From: Cognataquiflexum nitidum
Lineage (GTDB): Bacteria > Bacteroidota > Bacteroidia > Cytophagales > Cyclobacteriaceae
Length of the DNA: 64,000 bases
Assembly (NCBI RefSeq): GCF_022538055.1
Contig: NZ_JAKZAM010000007.1
Coordinates: 107,657 to 171,656, forward strand
Direction: 5' to 3'
Both the position numbers and the translations under genes were made by a program. Positions 37,979 through 47,944 of this stretch are shown here, one piece after another; the first letter of the stretch is position 1; the number at the start of each line of letters is the position of its first letter. The notes under the pieces are model-generated. The model made no database searches and was not told the origin of the DNA. It worked only from the letters and a program-made list of their open reading frames with translations.

Positions 37979-39007
37979 TTACCCTTCCTCTTCATCTTCC
38001 CAATTTCCCTTGAGTCGGATGATGTCATAAGCCTGCATGATAGCAGCCCTCATCGAACCCTCATCAGCCTGGTTTTTGCCTGCGATATTGTAAGCAGTGC
38101 CATGGTCGGGAGAGGTACGAATGATAGGCAGTCCCGCTGTGAAGTTTACACCTGACTCAAATGCCTGTGACTTGAACGGAATGAGGCCTTGGTCATGGTA
38201 CATAGCCAAGACTCCGTCGAATTTCTTTTGATGCATCATTCCAAAAAAACCATCTGCCGAATAGGGGCCAAAAACCAAATGGCCTTTGTCTTTATATTCC
38301 TTGATCAGTGGTTTGATGATGTTTTCTTCCTCATCACCCAAAAGGCCTTCTTCACCTGCATGAGGGTTCAGGCCCAAGACCGCTATTTTTGGTTTTGAAA
38401 TGCCGAAGTCGTCTTTGAGCGATTTCAGCATGATATTGAGCTTGGATTTTATTTTTTCAGCCGTGACGTTTTTGGCTACATCTTTAAGGGGTATATGGCC
38501 GGTTACCAATCCAACCCTGATGCCATCAGCTACCAAAAACATCAGACTATCTTTGCTTCCAAATGCCTCAGTCAAGTATTCGGTGTGTCCCACAAATTTC
38601 TTTTCGGGGCTGTTGATATTATTTTTGTTCAATGGTGCGGTGACCAAAGCCTCAATCTTGTTGTCTTTGAGGTCTTTGATCGCATGGTCAAGAGCTGTGA
38701 GTGCAAGTTTGCCTGCTTCATGGGTTTCCATTCCGGGAATTACCTCTGGACTTTCCTCCACGACGTTGATGACATTTATCTTTTTGTGATGGACTTCCTC
38801 TATGCTTTTGATTTGCATAAAGTTGAAGTCCTCGATGCCGAGGTGTTTTCTATAAAAAGTAAGGGCTTTACCATGCGCATAAATCACCGGAGTGACGAGT
38901 TTGATAAGCCTATTGTCTAAAAGTGCCTTGATGGTGACCTCAGCACCAATGCCGTTAATGTCTCCAATACTGATGCCAAGGACCGGTTTATTTTTTCTTT
39001 GGTTCAT
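37979..39007 (-). CDS. pdxA: 4-hydroxythreonine-4-phosphate dehydrogenase
   Basis: Oxidises 4-phosphohydroxy-threonine in DXP-dependent pyridoxal-phosphate synthesis. The 342-residue protein shows the family start PVLGISIGDINGIGAEV, metal-site histidines in FVGHTEYL, NPHAGEEGLLG and MYHDQGLIPFKSQAF, and the C-terminal RTSPDHGTAYNIAG. Divergent from rsmA. The acidic tail (EDEEEG) and length are normal. Confidence 0.96.
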   Translation of the reverse strand: MNQRKNKPVLGISIGDINGIGAEVTIKALLDNRLIKLVTPVIYAHGKALTFYRKHLGIEDFNFMQIKSIEEVHHKKINVINVVEESPEVIPGMETHEAGKLALTALDHAIKDLKDNKIEALVTAPLNKNNINSPEKKFVGHTEYLTEAFGSKDSLMFLVADGIRVGLVTGHIPLKDVAKNVTAEKIKSKLNIMLKSLKDDFGISKPKIAVLGLNPHAGEEGLLGDEEENIIKPLIKEYKDKGHLVFGPYSADGFFGMMHQKKFDGVLAMYHDQGLIPFKSQAFESGVNFTAGLPIIRTSPDHGTAYNIAGKNQADEGSMRAAIMQAYDIIRLKGNWEDEEEG

Positions 39008-39203
39008 TAAAATTTATCGAATACTGTTGGTTATTGATTTAGATTTATGGTTCTCAAAACTTCGAAAATCTTCTTTTTTGGGTTAAGAATTATTATCAAA
39101 GCCAGAAAAAACGCCACACTGCCATTTTAAATAATTGTAGGGCTTTGTGATAATTCTCTTATTTTTGACACGCAATTTAGATAAAATAATTAGAGTATAC
39201 CGC

Positions 39204-39986
39204 ATGGAAAAGGTCAAACCCAAAAAACACCTTGGACAGCATTTCCTGATAGATTTGGGGATTGCTGAGAATATTGCCAAGGCCATCACGGGCCATGGAG
39301 GCATTAGCAAAGTCCTTGAGATTGGTCCGGGAATGGGGGTATTGACCGATTTTCTCTTGAAAGAAAAATGGGACCTTTACCTTGTCGATATTGACCGGGA
39401 ATCGATCAAATACCTGAGGGAGAAATATCCTGAGATGGGAGAGAAAATCATAGAGGCAGATTTTTTGAGAAAAGATTTTGCCACCATCATGCAGGAACCT
39501 TATGCTATCATCGGCAATTTCCCCTACAACATTTCCTCGCAGATTCTTTTTAATGTATTGGACCAAAGGAATCAGGTGACGGAGGTGGTCTGTATGTTGC
39601 AAAAAGAGGTGGCTCAACGCATCGCTTCGCCAAAAGGAAATAAAGATTATGGTATTCTGTCAGTATTGTTGCAGGCGTTTTATGATATTGAGTATCTTTT
39701 TTCTGTACCTCCGGGGGTATTCAATCCCCCGCCAAGAGTAAATTCGGGAGTGATCAGATTGAAAAGAAATGTAGTAAAAAAATTAGACTGTGATGAAAAA
39801 CTATTTATCAGAGTCGTAAAGCAGGGTTTTGGGACAAGAAGAAAAACTTTAAGAAATTGTTTAAAATCCTTTGGGCTTTCTGAAGAGCTTACCAAAGATC
39901 CCATCATGGATCAAAGAGCAGAGCAGTTGGATGTTCAGGAATTTATCGGACTTACGCTAAAAATACAGGAATCTTGGAACCAATAA
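39204..39986 (+). CDS. rsmA: 16S rRNA dimethyladenosine transferase RsmA (KsgA)
   Basis: Dimethylates two adjacent adenosines in helix 45 of 16S rRNA. From ATG at 39204 (MEKVKPKKHLGQHFL, the canonical beginning) the protein has 260 residues, with the SAM loop EIGPGMGVLTDF, the D-rich ribose site VDIDRES, and the catalytic NFPY (IGNFPYNISS). The 19 extra residues of a longer frame from 39147 are not conserved. Its end overlaps the mgtE start by 13 bp. Confidence 0.96.
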   Translation: MEKVKPKKHLGQHFLIDLGIAENIAKAITGHGGISKVLEIGPGMGVLTDFLLKEKWDLYLVDIDRESIKYLREKYPEMGEKIIEADFLRKDFATIMQEPYAIIGNFPYNISSQILFNVLDQRNQVTEVVCMLQKEVAQRIASPKGNKDYGILSVLLQAFYDIEYLFSVPPGVFNPPPRVNSGVIRLKRNVVKKLDCDEKLFIRVVKQGFGTRRKTLRNCLKSFGLSEELTKDPIMDQRAEQLDVQEFIGLTLKIQESWNQ

Positions 39987-41341
39987 AATCATTTGAACTT
40001 TCCAAAGAATATCTGGAGAGCCTTCAGGACAGCATTGAAATCCAAAACAACGATTTCATCATTGAGTCCTTTGAGGGTGCCAATGTGGCGGATATTGCCT
40101 CCTTGTTGGACGAACTCAATATGGACGAGGCTATCTATGTTTTGAGATTGCTTCCGGCCACTACTGCAGCAGATATCTTGATAGAGTTGGATGAAGCTTC
40201 TTTGATTCAGGTAATCCGCGAATTGGAAACTACCGAATTGGCAGGACTGATTGATCAGATGGAATCTGATGATGCCGCAGATATCCTCATCCTGATGCCT
40301 ACCAAGGACAGGGAAAACGTCATCAGCCACCTTCAGGAAAGAGAAAAGTCTGCCAATATCCTTGACCTTCTCCGCTATGACGAAGATTCAGCAGGCGGTT
40401 TGATGGCCAAGGAATTTATTCGGGCCAATAAAAACTGGAATGTTGTTCAGACTATCGAAGAAATTCGAAGGCAGGCAGAAAAAGTGGAGAAAATCTATTC
40501 CATCTATGTGGTGGACAACAGACAGCACCTGCTTGGTAGGGTCTCTCTCAAAAAAATTATCCTTGCTTCTGCAGACACTAAGATTTCAGACATCTATGAG
40601 CCGGAGCTTATTTCCATACCCACTCATATGGAAGGTGAGGAAGTAGCTGAAATCATGCGTCGCTATGACTTGGAATCGGTACCTGTGGTAAATGCAAAAA
40701 ACCGCCTTGTCGGTAGGATTACAGTCGATGATATTTTGGATTTGATCAGAGAACAATCCGAAGAGGATATACAGGCAATGACGGGTATCTCTGCAGACGT
40801 GGAGGAATCGGATTCCATATTTAGGATTTCCAAAGCCAGGCTGCCTTGGCTGCTGATCGGTGTTATCGGCGGATTGATGGGTGCCAAAATCATAGGGTTT
40901 TTTGAAGTGGGCTTGAGCAAATACATAGCATTGGCTTCTTTTATCCCCTTGGTGGCGGCGACAGGTGGGAATGTTGGGATTCAGTCTTCTTCATTGGTAG
41001 TACAGTCGCTTGCTTCCAAATCCGTTTTTGATGACACGCCTTGGCAAAGATTTGTCAAGGGCTTGTTGATCGCCTTGGTCAATGGGGTGGTTCTGGCATC
41101 TTTCGTGTTTTTGGTGGTGGTTTTTATCTACCGTTTTGATACCGTTTTTGGCTTTACAATAGGCCTAGCCATGTTTTGTGTTGTATTGCTTTCGTCTTTT
41201 ATGGGAACCATCACTCCTTTGGTTTTAGACAGGTTTGGGATCAATCCAGCCATTGCCTCGGGACCATTTATCACTACCGCCAATGACCTTTTAGGTTTGT
41301 CGGTTTATTTTGGTGTGGCGATGCTTTTGCTAAAGTTGTAA
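39974..41341 (+). CDS. mgtE: Magnesium transporter MgtE
   Basis: A magnesium channel of the inner membrane gated by cytosolic magnesium. The 455-residue protein has the helical N domain (DELNMDEAIYVLRLLP), two CBS domains (about 140-260, SIYVVDNRQHLLGRVSL and VPVVNAKNRLVGRITVDD) and five C-terminal membrane helices with the selectivity-region string AATGGNVGIQSS. It starts at TTG 39974 (LEPIKSFELSKEYLE) inside the end of rsmA, implying translational coupling. No upstream ATG is available. Confidence 0.95.
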   Translation: MEPIKSFELSKEYLESLQDSIEIQNNDFIIESFEGANVADIASLLDELNMDEAIYVLRLLPATTAADILIELDEASLIQVIRELETTELAGLIDQMESDDAADILILMPTKDRENVISHLQEREKSANILDLLRYDEDSAGGLMAKEFIRANKNWNVVQTIEEIRRQAEKVEKIYSIYVVDNRQHLLGRVSLKKIILASADTKISDIYEPELISIPTHMEGEEVAEIMRRYDLESVPVVNAKNRLVGRITVDDILDLIREQSEEDIQAMTGISADVEESDSIFRISKARLPWLLIGVIGGLMGAKIIGFFEVGLSKYIALASFIPLVAATGGNVGIQSSSLVVQSLASKSVFDDTPWQRFVKGLLIALVNGVVLASFVFLVVVFIYRFDTVFGFTIGLAMFCVVLLSSFMGTITPLVLDRFGINPAIASGPFITTANDLLGLSVYFGVAMLLLKL

Positions 41342-41375
41342 TATTCTTCTGAACAAGGGAATTTAGGTTTTATGG

Positions 41376-41516
41376 GTATCCGCAATGTTGCACGTTGGGC
41401 AATAGGAGGTTGTATCGAATGCGGATACTCATCCATAGACGAAAGTCCACTGTCCATTGGGTGTTTAATGGCTCCTCCAACAAATTATTGTTTGGCTACG
41501 TGCAAGAAAGCGGATA
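41376..41516. repeat. 141-bp element with imperfect inverted ends
   Basis: The left end GTATCCGC-AAT-GTTGCACGT and the right end, read in reverse complement, GTATCCGC-TTT-CTTGCACGT are almost identical, giving two blocks of paired 8-mers separated by 3-4 nt. A third copy of the outer arm (TGCGGATAC, 41420-41428) lies inside. It fills most of the gap between mgtE and the esterase gene. A short open frame over it is not convincing. It may be a small non-autonomous mobile element or an RNA structure. Confidence 0.6.
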
Positions 41517-41542
41517 CACATATAAGGTTTTTACGAATTTCC

Positions 41543-41573
41543 TTGACACAATTTCACTGATTAAATAATTTCG
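41543..41573 (+). promoter_or_regulatory. Candidate promoter of the esterase gene
   Basis: TTG (41543) - 20 nt - TAATTTCG (41566-41573) resembles the Bacteroidetes TTTG-N19-TAnnTTTG consensus with one mismatch and one extra spacer base; the ATG follows 26 bp later. Confidence 0.4.
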
Positions 41574-41599
41574 TCTATTCCCTAAATTAAACTGTCCTC

Positions 41600-43507
41600 A
41601 TGTTAAAATCTATTTTCAAGGCCACGCTCATTCTATGTGCATTGGCTGTTTGTTCTTGCCAATCTAATGAACCTCTGACGGAAGTTTTTATGCCAAAATT
41701 TTTTGCCGACCATATGGTTTTCCAAAGAAACCAACCCATCAGGGTTTGGGGAGACGGTACTCCCAATAAAAGGGTGGTCGCCAAATTCAACAATCAGGAA
41801 AAAGAAACCAAAATAGACAATGAGGGCTTTTGGATGATTGAGTTTGACCCATTGCCTGCCTCTGGACCCTTTCAACTTGATGTCAACGGAAAAAAAATTC
41901 GGGATATACAAGTCGGAGATGTGTGGGTAGCAGGTGGGCAATCCAATATGGAGTGGGTGATGAGTGCCCAGGTCGAAGGACTACAGGAAGAAATCGCAGA
42001 CAGCGATTATCCCTTGATCCGTTTTTTCAAAATCCCCCATGACTATGATGCCAAAGTAAAAACAGACGTCAGGGGAGGGGAATGGAGAATGGCCAATTCT
42101 GACAATATCCTTAATTTTTCGGCTGTTGCATGGTTTTTTGCTAAGAAGAACCACCTCGAGAAAGGCGTTCCAATCGGTATAATTGAAAGTAATTGGGGAG
42201 GAACACCCGCTGAAGGATGGACTTCAACAGAAAAATTGATTGACCTGCCACCTTATCAGGTAAAGGCAAAAGACTTGATTGAAAGAAATGACTTTTGGAT
42301 TCAGGAAATCATTGACAACAAAGTCCGTGAACTCAAAAGAAATGAGCTTGTCATAGCACCTCAAAATGGAGAAATCAAGGGCGTGGTTAACACCAACTTT
42401 GATGACAGCGATTGGCAGACTGTGAATCTTCCCTCAGACAATCCATTTTCTGATATTGCCTGGTTTCGCAAAAAATTTACCCTTACTGATATTGATAATG
42501 CGACTCTGAATCTGGGGGATATCCAACAGATGGCTTATATCTATCTTAACGGTGGAAGGCTATTGTTTAAAGATTATGGAGATGCTGTAAAAGAGTTTAC
42601 GCTTCCGGCCGGAATGGTAGTCAAAGGAGAAAATTTGTTGGTGGTGAGGATCGTAAACACATGGAACAACTCGCCGGTATTGGGCAAAAGCGGAGAATTT
42701 TTTATCAAATCCGGCGGGAAGAAAATATCATTGGAGGGAGAATGGAAATACAGCAATAGGATAGAGGAAGAAATACCAAAGGTGGAATGGTACAATTGGC
42801 TTCCAGGAATGATGTACAATGCCATGATCGCACCGATCGTTAAATACCCTATTATGGGCGTGATTTGGTATCAGGGTGAAAGTAATGTGGGGGAACATCA
42901 ACATTACAAGCGGCTTTTTAGCACCATGATCCAAGACTGGAGGGAAGCTTGGGGAATCGGAGATTTTCCATTTTTGTATGTCCAACTAGCCAATTTTATG
43001 GAAAGGAAAGATGTTCAGCCTGATTCTAATTGGGCACATTTGAGGGAAGCACAAACCCAAACCTTAGAACTACCCAATACAGGAATGGCAGTCACCATAG
43101 ACGTAGGAAATGCCGCTGATATCCATCCAAGAAACAAGAAGGATGTAGGTTATAGATTGTGGCAGTCTGCCAAAAAAGTTGCGTATGGAGAAGATGTCAT
43201 CCATACTGGTCCTATATTTTCTTCTGCCGAAAAGCAAGGTGAAAAAATAATTATCACATTTAATTTTGTCGGGGAGGGCCTGCAACTTACCTCAGGTACG
43301 GAGGTCGAGGGTTTTGTCCTTTCGGGTGAAGACGGTCATTTTGAACCTGCAAAAGGTAAAATCATGGGCCCCACCCAAATTGAAGTCTATAGCCCAAAAG
43401 TGAAAAATCCGGTTGAAGTCAGGTACGCATGGGCAGACAATCCTGAAGTCAATTTATACAACAGTCTTGGTCTTCCGGCTGTGCCTTTTAGACAAAAAAT
43501 ACAGTAA
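41600..43507 (+). CDS. Sialate O-acetylesterase-like secreted esterase
   Basis: A 635-residue exported SGNH-type esterase, probably removing acetyl groups from sialic acid or other acetylated glycans. It has a signal peptide with lipobox-like AVCSC (Cys about 20), an N-terminal beta domain (DHMVFQRNQPIRVWGDG), the nucleophile block VAGGQSNMEW (about 111-120) and WYQGESN. The C-terminal DIHPRNK carries the Asp/His pair, and an inserted jelly-roll-like domain lies between (about 250-380). The Bacteroidota homologues are usually envelope enzymes for polysaccharide use. Confidence 0.92.
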   Translation: MLKSIFKATLILCALAVCSCQSNEPLTEVFMPKFFADHMVFQRNQPIRVWGDGTPNKRVVAKFNNQEKETKIDNEGFWMIEFDPLPASGPFQLDVNGKKIRDIQVGDVWVAGGQSNMEWVMSAQVEGLQEEIADSDYPLIRFFKIPHDYDAKVKTDVRGGEWRMANSDNILNFSAVAWFFAKKNHLEKGVPIGIIESNWGGTPAEGWTSTEKLIDLPPYQVKAKDLIERNDFWIQEIIDNKVRELKRNELVIAPQNGEIKGVVNTNFDDSDWQTVNLPSDNPFSDIAWFRKKFTLTDIDNATLNLGDIQQMAYIYLNGGRLLFKDYGDAVKEFTLPAGMVVKGENLLVVRIVNTWNNSPVLGKSGEFFIKSGGKKISLEGEWKYSNRIEEEIPKVEWYNWLPGMMYNAMIAPIVKYPIMGVIWYQGESNVGEHQHYKRLFSTMIQDWREAWGIGDFPFLYVQLANFMERKDVQPDSNWAHLREAQTQTLELPNTGMAVTIDVGNAADIHPRNKKDVGYRLWQSAKKVAYGEDVIHTGPIFSSAEKQGEKIIITFNFVGEGLQLTSGTEVEGFVLSGEDGHFEPAKGKIMGPTQIEVYSPKVKNPVEVRYAWADNPEVNLYNSLGLPAVPFRQKIQ

Positions 43508-43537
43508 AAATCCCAACATTTGCGAGAGGTTCAGTAC

Positions 43538-44899
43538 TTAAAGATCTCCGGATGTTTTCTTTCCAAAGCCCCAACTCAAGCCGACCTGCAAGTCGGCTTT
43601 TTTTGTATCTGCCATCATTGCCGTCAAAATGGATTGGGAACCAATGAAAAATCCACCAAAACGTAGCCCTAAACCTCCTGTAAATCCAGCTATGTCATAA
43701 TATCCCCAAGAAGAATAGACTTCAAATTTGCCAAAAACAGCACTTGGAGTCAATGCAATGAGGTTGATGGCGGGAATTTGAAAATTGTTCTCTTTATTTT
43801 GGATGAATGTCTGTCCATAGACGCTAATAAAAAACTTATCTGACAATTTCATATCTGCATTTGCTGCCCATACTGTCGGAAGCCCTGCTTGGAAGCCATC
43901 ATTATTGGATTCTCTAGAGAAATAACCACTTTCCAAAAAATCCCTTTCAATAGTCCTGAAATCTGGTTCCAAAAGGTCTATCCTAAACGATTCACCGTCA
44001 GGTATGTTCATTTGGAAAGTTTGGTTATTTTGTCCTGCCCCCAATGTCAAATTGCCTATATTTCTGAAAGCCATGCCTGTGCTCAGCCATATTCCCTTTT
44101 CATTTTTCAATTGGTAATTGAAACCAATATCAAATCCCACCCCCGACAATTTTCCAAAGTTTATATTGTTATAATCGATGTTAAAATTTCTTGTGTCTAC
44201 CACAGATTCATTGTAAGAAATATTCACTGTACCCTGGGCATTTGTCAAAGTAACGGCAGATTGATCGACCACCAGAGTCCCTCTGAGATTGCCAACTCCC
44301 AAATTGGTATAACCTGTCGGGAACAGTAATTTGATATTCGTTCCGACAGAAAATTTACTTTTTGGGGTATTCCATATTTCTCTCCCTATGACAATTCCTG
44401 ATTCAAACCAGGTTGCAAAGTTCGCCCTTTGGTTGTTTGGGTTATTGATTGCAAAGCGTAAAACTTCAATACTGATTTCATTTTCTGTCACGTATCTTCC
44501 TAACTCAGGGTTAATATTCAGAATGGTGGCCCTGCTTTGAATTTGGGATATAAGTCCAAAAGCCCACTTACCTTTTTTCATACCAAAGGAAGGAAGGATG
44601 ATAGATCCATCGGTATTTCCATCCACGGGATCTTCTGCTTTTTCCATCATCGTATTCCAAAGGTCATTTCGGTTCTCTATGGTTTCAGAAAAAGTCAAAG
44701 TATTGTTGCCGATAGATGCATTTGCAGCAAAAAACTGAACTTCGACTGTTCGGTACAAGTTGTTGAGTTCTGCAGGGTTCATCATTGCACTTATTATCCC
44801 CTTTCTTTGGCTATTTTGGATACCGACATAAGGGAACTGCGCCATAACAGCTACAGGGATCAAAAAAATGACCAACAGTAAAAGTGAATTTTTATTCAT
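43538..44899 (-). CDS. DUF5723-like outer-membrane beta-barrel protein
   Basis: From ATG at 44899 (MNKNSLLLLVIFLIP) this is a 453-residue secreted protein with signal peptide ending VMAQ, followed by FPYVGIQNSQRKGIISAMMNPAELNN, the hallmark beginning of a Bacteroidota family of predicted 14-strand porin-like barrels. Repeated amphipathic strands and the aromatic end GLSWGFGKK fit an outer-membrane barrel. A longer frame (45004) is not used, since the signal peptide would be internal. Function not known. Confidence 0.85.
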   Translation of the reverse strand: MNKNSLLLLVIFLIPVAVMAQFPYVGIQNSQRKGIISAMMNPAELNNLYRTVEVQFFAANASIGNNTLTFSETIENRNDLWNTMMEKAEDPVDGNTDGSIILPSFGMKKGKWAFGLISQIQSRATILNINPELGRYVTENEISIEVLRFAINNPNNQRANFATWFESGIVIGREIWNTPKSKFSVGTNIKLLFPTGYTNLGVGNLRGTLVVDQSAVTLTNAQGTVNISYNESVVDTRNFNIDYNNINFGKLSGVGFDIGFNYQLKNEKGIWLSTGMAFRNIGNLTLGAGQNNQTFQMNIPDGESFRIDLLEPDFRTIERDFLESGYFSRESNNDGFQAGLPTVWAANADMKLSDKFFISVYGQTFIQNKENNFQIPAINLIALTPSAVFGKFEVYSSWGYYDIAGFTGGLGLRFGGFFIGSQSILTAMMADTKKADLQVGLSWGFGKKTSGDL

Positions 44900-44970
44900 T
44901 GTGAAAAGGTAAATCCGATGCAAATTAAAAATTAAAATGATTAAGATTGAATATTTCATTGAATAGAATA

Positions 44971-46077
44971 TCAGAAATCCACTTGATTGGGGTTGAAGGT
45001 ACAATCCTGGATTTCAAATTTTGCCCAAGTCCATTCCCCTGAATCCAGCCTCCAGTTTACCTCGCCGGAGGCAGGCAACATGACACCCTCAAATTCTTTT
45101 GTTGAGGTGATATTTACTGTCAATTCGGATCTTTTGGCTTCAGTGCCGCTTCCCTGATATCTTAAAGCAGCAAAACTTTTGGCATGACCATCTTTGTCAA
45201 AAGTGAAAATCCCGGATCCCGAAAGGCCATCTAAAGTCATCGTGGCTTTTGCTGTTTGGGGTCCTAAATCCTTCCAAATAATATAATCGCTCAGTGCAGC
45301 TGATGGATACCAGACCATCTCTCCCAAGAAGCGCTGCAGCGCAGCCTCATTGATTTGTGGATTAGGGCCGTCATTTGCCACAGCAAAGACAGAAAAAAGT
45401 TTGAATACCATTTCTCCTTTCCCTTCTATGAATTTGTCTCTCCCAAAAGCGCTGATTGCGGGCATCATTTCAATTTCGGCACTCCAAACAAATGATGGAG
45501 GAGAAACTGTTGAATATTGCTTAGCAGTGGTACTGTACCAATTCTTTTGGTCAGGCTTTAATTTTAACTGATAATTTTGGTTCATAAAGACACTTTGGAT
45601 GGGAGTTTTTCCAATCATTCCTGAAGCCTTAAGCCAAGTCTGAACCGATTTGGGAAGCGAAGAAATATCCTCATCGGTAATCACTGCAGTCTTTTTTTCC
45701 ATTACATTTTCCAAAACATAGGCCACTTCTAGTCTGATTTTTTTCTCAAAATCATATTGTGCGAAAGCTATCAGCGACACTACTAGAATCAGAATATTCG
45801 GTAGCGTTCCATAAAGAGAATCCTTCCAAAAAATCAGGATGAGAACTTGGGAAATCAGGACACCAATGATCGCTACAAGCCACCAAAGAGGGTTTTTGAA
45901 AAATATCATTACTCCTGCTAAAACAAGAATCAGGGTTGCTACCAACCAAAGTAGACCCATTGGTTTGGAAACGGGGTTGGTAATTTCATTTAATTCAGCA
46001 AGAAAAAAGGCCTTCATAAAGCCCATTAAATGAATTAGTCCGTGAATCAGGAGTATGATCATGAATAAAATTTTCAT
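44971..46077 (-). CDS. DUF6544-like membrane protein
   Basis: A 368-residue protein with four N-terminal hydrophobic helices (about residues 3-20, 41-60, 66-86 and 92-110) and a C-terminal soluble domain (from about 135) with SLPKSVQTWLKASGMIGKTP, conserved in a family of unknown function. The soluble part contains repeated beta strands (WSAEIEMMP, GEMVFKLFSVFAV, GEVNWRLDSGEWTWAKFEI). Lies directly upstream of the DUF5723 gene, on the same strand. No function can be assigned. Confidence 0.85.
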   Translation of the reverse strand: MKILFMIILLIHGLIHLMGFMKAFFLAELNEITNPVSKPMGLLWLVATLILVLAGVMIFFKNPLWWLVAIIGVLISQVLILIFWKDSLYGTLPNILILVVSLIAFAQYDFEKKIRLEVAYVLENVMEKKTAVITDEDISSLPKSVQTWLKASGMIGKTPIQSVFMNQNYQLKLKPDQKNWYSTTAKQYSTVSPPSFVWSAEIEMMPAISAFGRDKFIEGKGEMVFKLFSVFAVANDGPNPQINEAALQRFLGEMVWYPSAALSDYIIWKDLGPQTAKATMTLDGLSGSGIFTFDKDGHAKSFAALRYQGSGTEAKRSELTVNITSTKEFEGVMLPASGEVNWRLDSGEWTWAKFEIQDCTFNPNQVDF

Positions 46078-46216
46078 GGCTTTCTGGCTTGATGACTCCC
46101 CAATTTATCCAGATACTATTTAGGATATCCTGACAGTAGTCAGCTTTTATTGTGATTTTACTTAGTGTCATGGAATGCCTAGATTCTCTAGGTATTTTTT
46201 TATCCTTAAGTCATTT

Positions 46217-47944
46217 TTAAATTTCCTCCATAGGCCGGAATCGAATTTTTTGTGGATAAGAAAATGCATGGACACCCCATCCTGAATTGATTTTCTCTTG
46301 TATTTCCTTCCATTTTCCTGGATTGAAAAGTTCTCGGTGGTAATCGAAAAAATACTCTTTGACATCGTGCCTTCCTATCATAAAGCTCTTGAAATCCTGA
46401 GGAAAAACATCATTTTGGCCAATGTCATACCATGGTGAGGAGGAATAGATTTGTTCAAAGGTTTCAGGTATTGGTTTCTCCCGGAAGTTCATGTCTGTCA
46501 AAAACTCAATTTCATCATAATCATAGAAAATTACCCGTTTTTGTCTCGTCACACCAAAGTTTTTGGTCATCATGTCCCCGGGAAAAATATTTGCTTTGGC
46601 CATTTCCAAAATAGAATTCCCGTATTCTTCCACCGCTGACTTTGCATCTTCCGTGGAGCAGTTTTCTAGGTAGATGTTTAGTGGAGTCATCCTTCTTTCG
46701 ATATAGACATGCTTGAGGATGAGTTCATCAGCAGTTATGTACAAAAGTGAATTGACAGTGCCCTGTAGTTCTTCCAACAGCAAAGGGTCAATCCTATCTA
46801 ACGGCAAATGAAATTCCTCAAACTCATGCGTATCTGCCATCCTTCCTACCCGGTCATGAAGTCCTACCATCTTGTATTTTTCACGGACTTCCTGTCGTGT
46901 CATGGTCTTGGGCGGATCAAAATAATCCTTGATCATCTTAAAAACCACATTATAGGAGGGGAGAGTAAACACCGTCATCACCATCCCCTTGACACCTTCT
47001 GCCAAAACAAAATTGTCTTGACTTTGGTGTAGGTGATTTAGAAAATCCCGGTAGAATTCTGTTTTACCATGTTTGTTAAATCCGATAGCATTGTATAGTT
47101 CATGGATTTTTTTGTTAGGAATAACAGCATTTAAGAATGAAATCATTTGGGAGGGAATATCAGTCTTAACCATAAAATAAGACCTTGAAAAACTGAAAAG
47201 ACCTGACATCAGGTTCGGATCAAAGATCATGGTGTCTACAAATACACCTTTTGGACCATTGAGAAAAGGAATTATAAAAGGCATCCATTTACCGCCTATT
47301 TTGATTCTGCCGATCACATAGGCTCCTTTATTCCTGTAAAAAACAGACTTCAATACTTGAGTTGTACTGTCGGGAGTTGGAATATACCTGGTCAAAATCA
47401 CTTCTTTGACGGAATTGATCAAAAATTCCATATCTTCTTGTTTGTTCAGATAAGGAACTCCAAAATCAAAATCTTCCAGGATTTTTTGGATAATTCTCTT
47501 TAATCCCCAATCGGAAGGATAGCTGAAATAAAGATTGTCATTTGGATAAATGAGGCAGGAATTATAACCTTCATGGACAAACATCAGGTTTTCATTGATG
47601 GCGAGGCCTGAATAAGATTTGCGTATGACGGAGTTGAAGAATGTTTCTGCCAATTCTTTGTCTTTGTTATTGGATATCAGCAGCGAATAATGGGCCTTTG
47701 CGGTCTTCCAAAAATCATAGCTGCTGGCATTTTCCAAAAGGATTTCACTCAGAAGTAGACGGGTAGTACTCACTTGGTCTTTATATAGTCGGGGTCTTTT
47801 GCGGTGATTTTGCTGCATCGCATTCCAATTCCTTGTTTTAAAAAATGTAGGAGTAAGATCAGTCAATCTATTGAAATCCCTAATGTAGGTGTCAAATCCT
47901 TCGAGCAGAAATCGGGCGGTCTTTTCTATCAATTGTGCACTCAT
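46217..47944 (-). CDS. aceK: Isocitrate dehydrogenase kinase/phosphatase
   Basis: A bifunctional enzyme that switches isocitrate dehydrogenase off and on, diverting carbon into the glyoxylate shunt. The 575-residue length is normal for AceK. The family start (ARFLLEGFDTYIRDFNRLT), the ATP-site region GVKGMVMTVFTLPSYNVVFKMIKD-like stretch near 320-340, and the FYDYDEIEFLTDMNFREKP segment near 490 are present. It stands alone, with neither aceA nor aceB nearby. Confidence 0.95.
   Translation of the reverse strand: MSAQLIEKTARFLLEGFDTYIRDFNRLTDLTPTFFKTRNWNAMQQNHRKRPRLYKDQVSTTRLLLSEILLENASSYDFWKTAKAHYSLLISNNKDKELAETFFNSVIRKSYSGLAINENLMFVHEGYNSCLIYPNDNLYFSYPSDWGLKRIIQKILEDFDFGVPYLNKQEDMEFLINSVKEVILTRYIPTPDSTTQVLKSVFYRNKGAYVIGRIKIGGKWMPFIIPFLNGPKGVFVDTMIFDPNLMSGLFSFSRSYFMVKTDIPSQMISFLNAVIPNKKIHELYNAIGFNKHGKTEFYRDFLNHLHQSQDNFVLAEGVKGMVMTVFTLPSYNVVFKMIKDYFDPPKTMTRQEVREKYKMVGLHDRVGRMADTHEFEEFHLPLDRIDPLLLEELQGTVNSLLYITADELILKHVYIERRMTPLNIYLENCSTEDAKSAVEEYGNSILEMAKANIFPGDMMTKNFGVTRQKRVIFYDYDEIEFLTDMNFREKPIPETFEQIYSSSPWYDIGQNDVFPQDFKSFMIGRHDVKEYFFDYHRELFNPGKWKEIQEKINSGWGVHAFSYPQKIRFRPMEEI

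Noticed and set aside
41376..41516. Integron attC site
   Set aside because: Although GTTGGGC occurs, the orientation and pairing of the RYYYAAC/GTTRRRY ends do not fit, and no integrase or cassette array is present.
41372..41560. 62-codon open frame between mgtE and the esterase gene
   Set aside because: It coincides with the inverted-repeat element and has no recognisable protein features.
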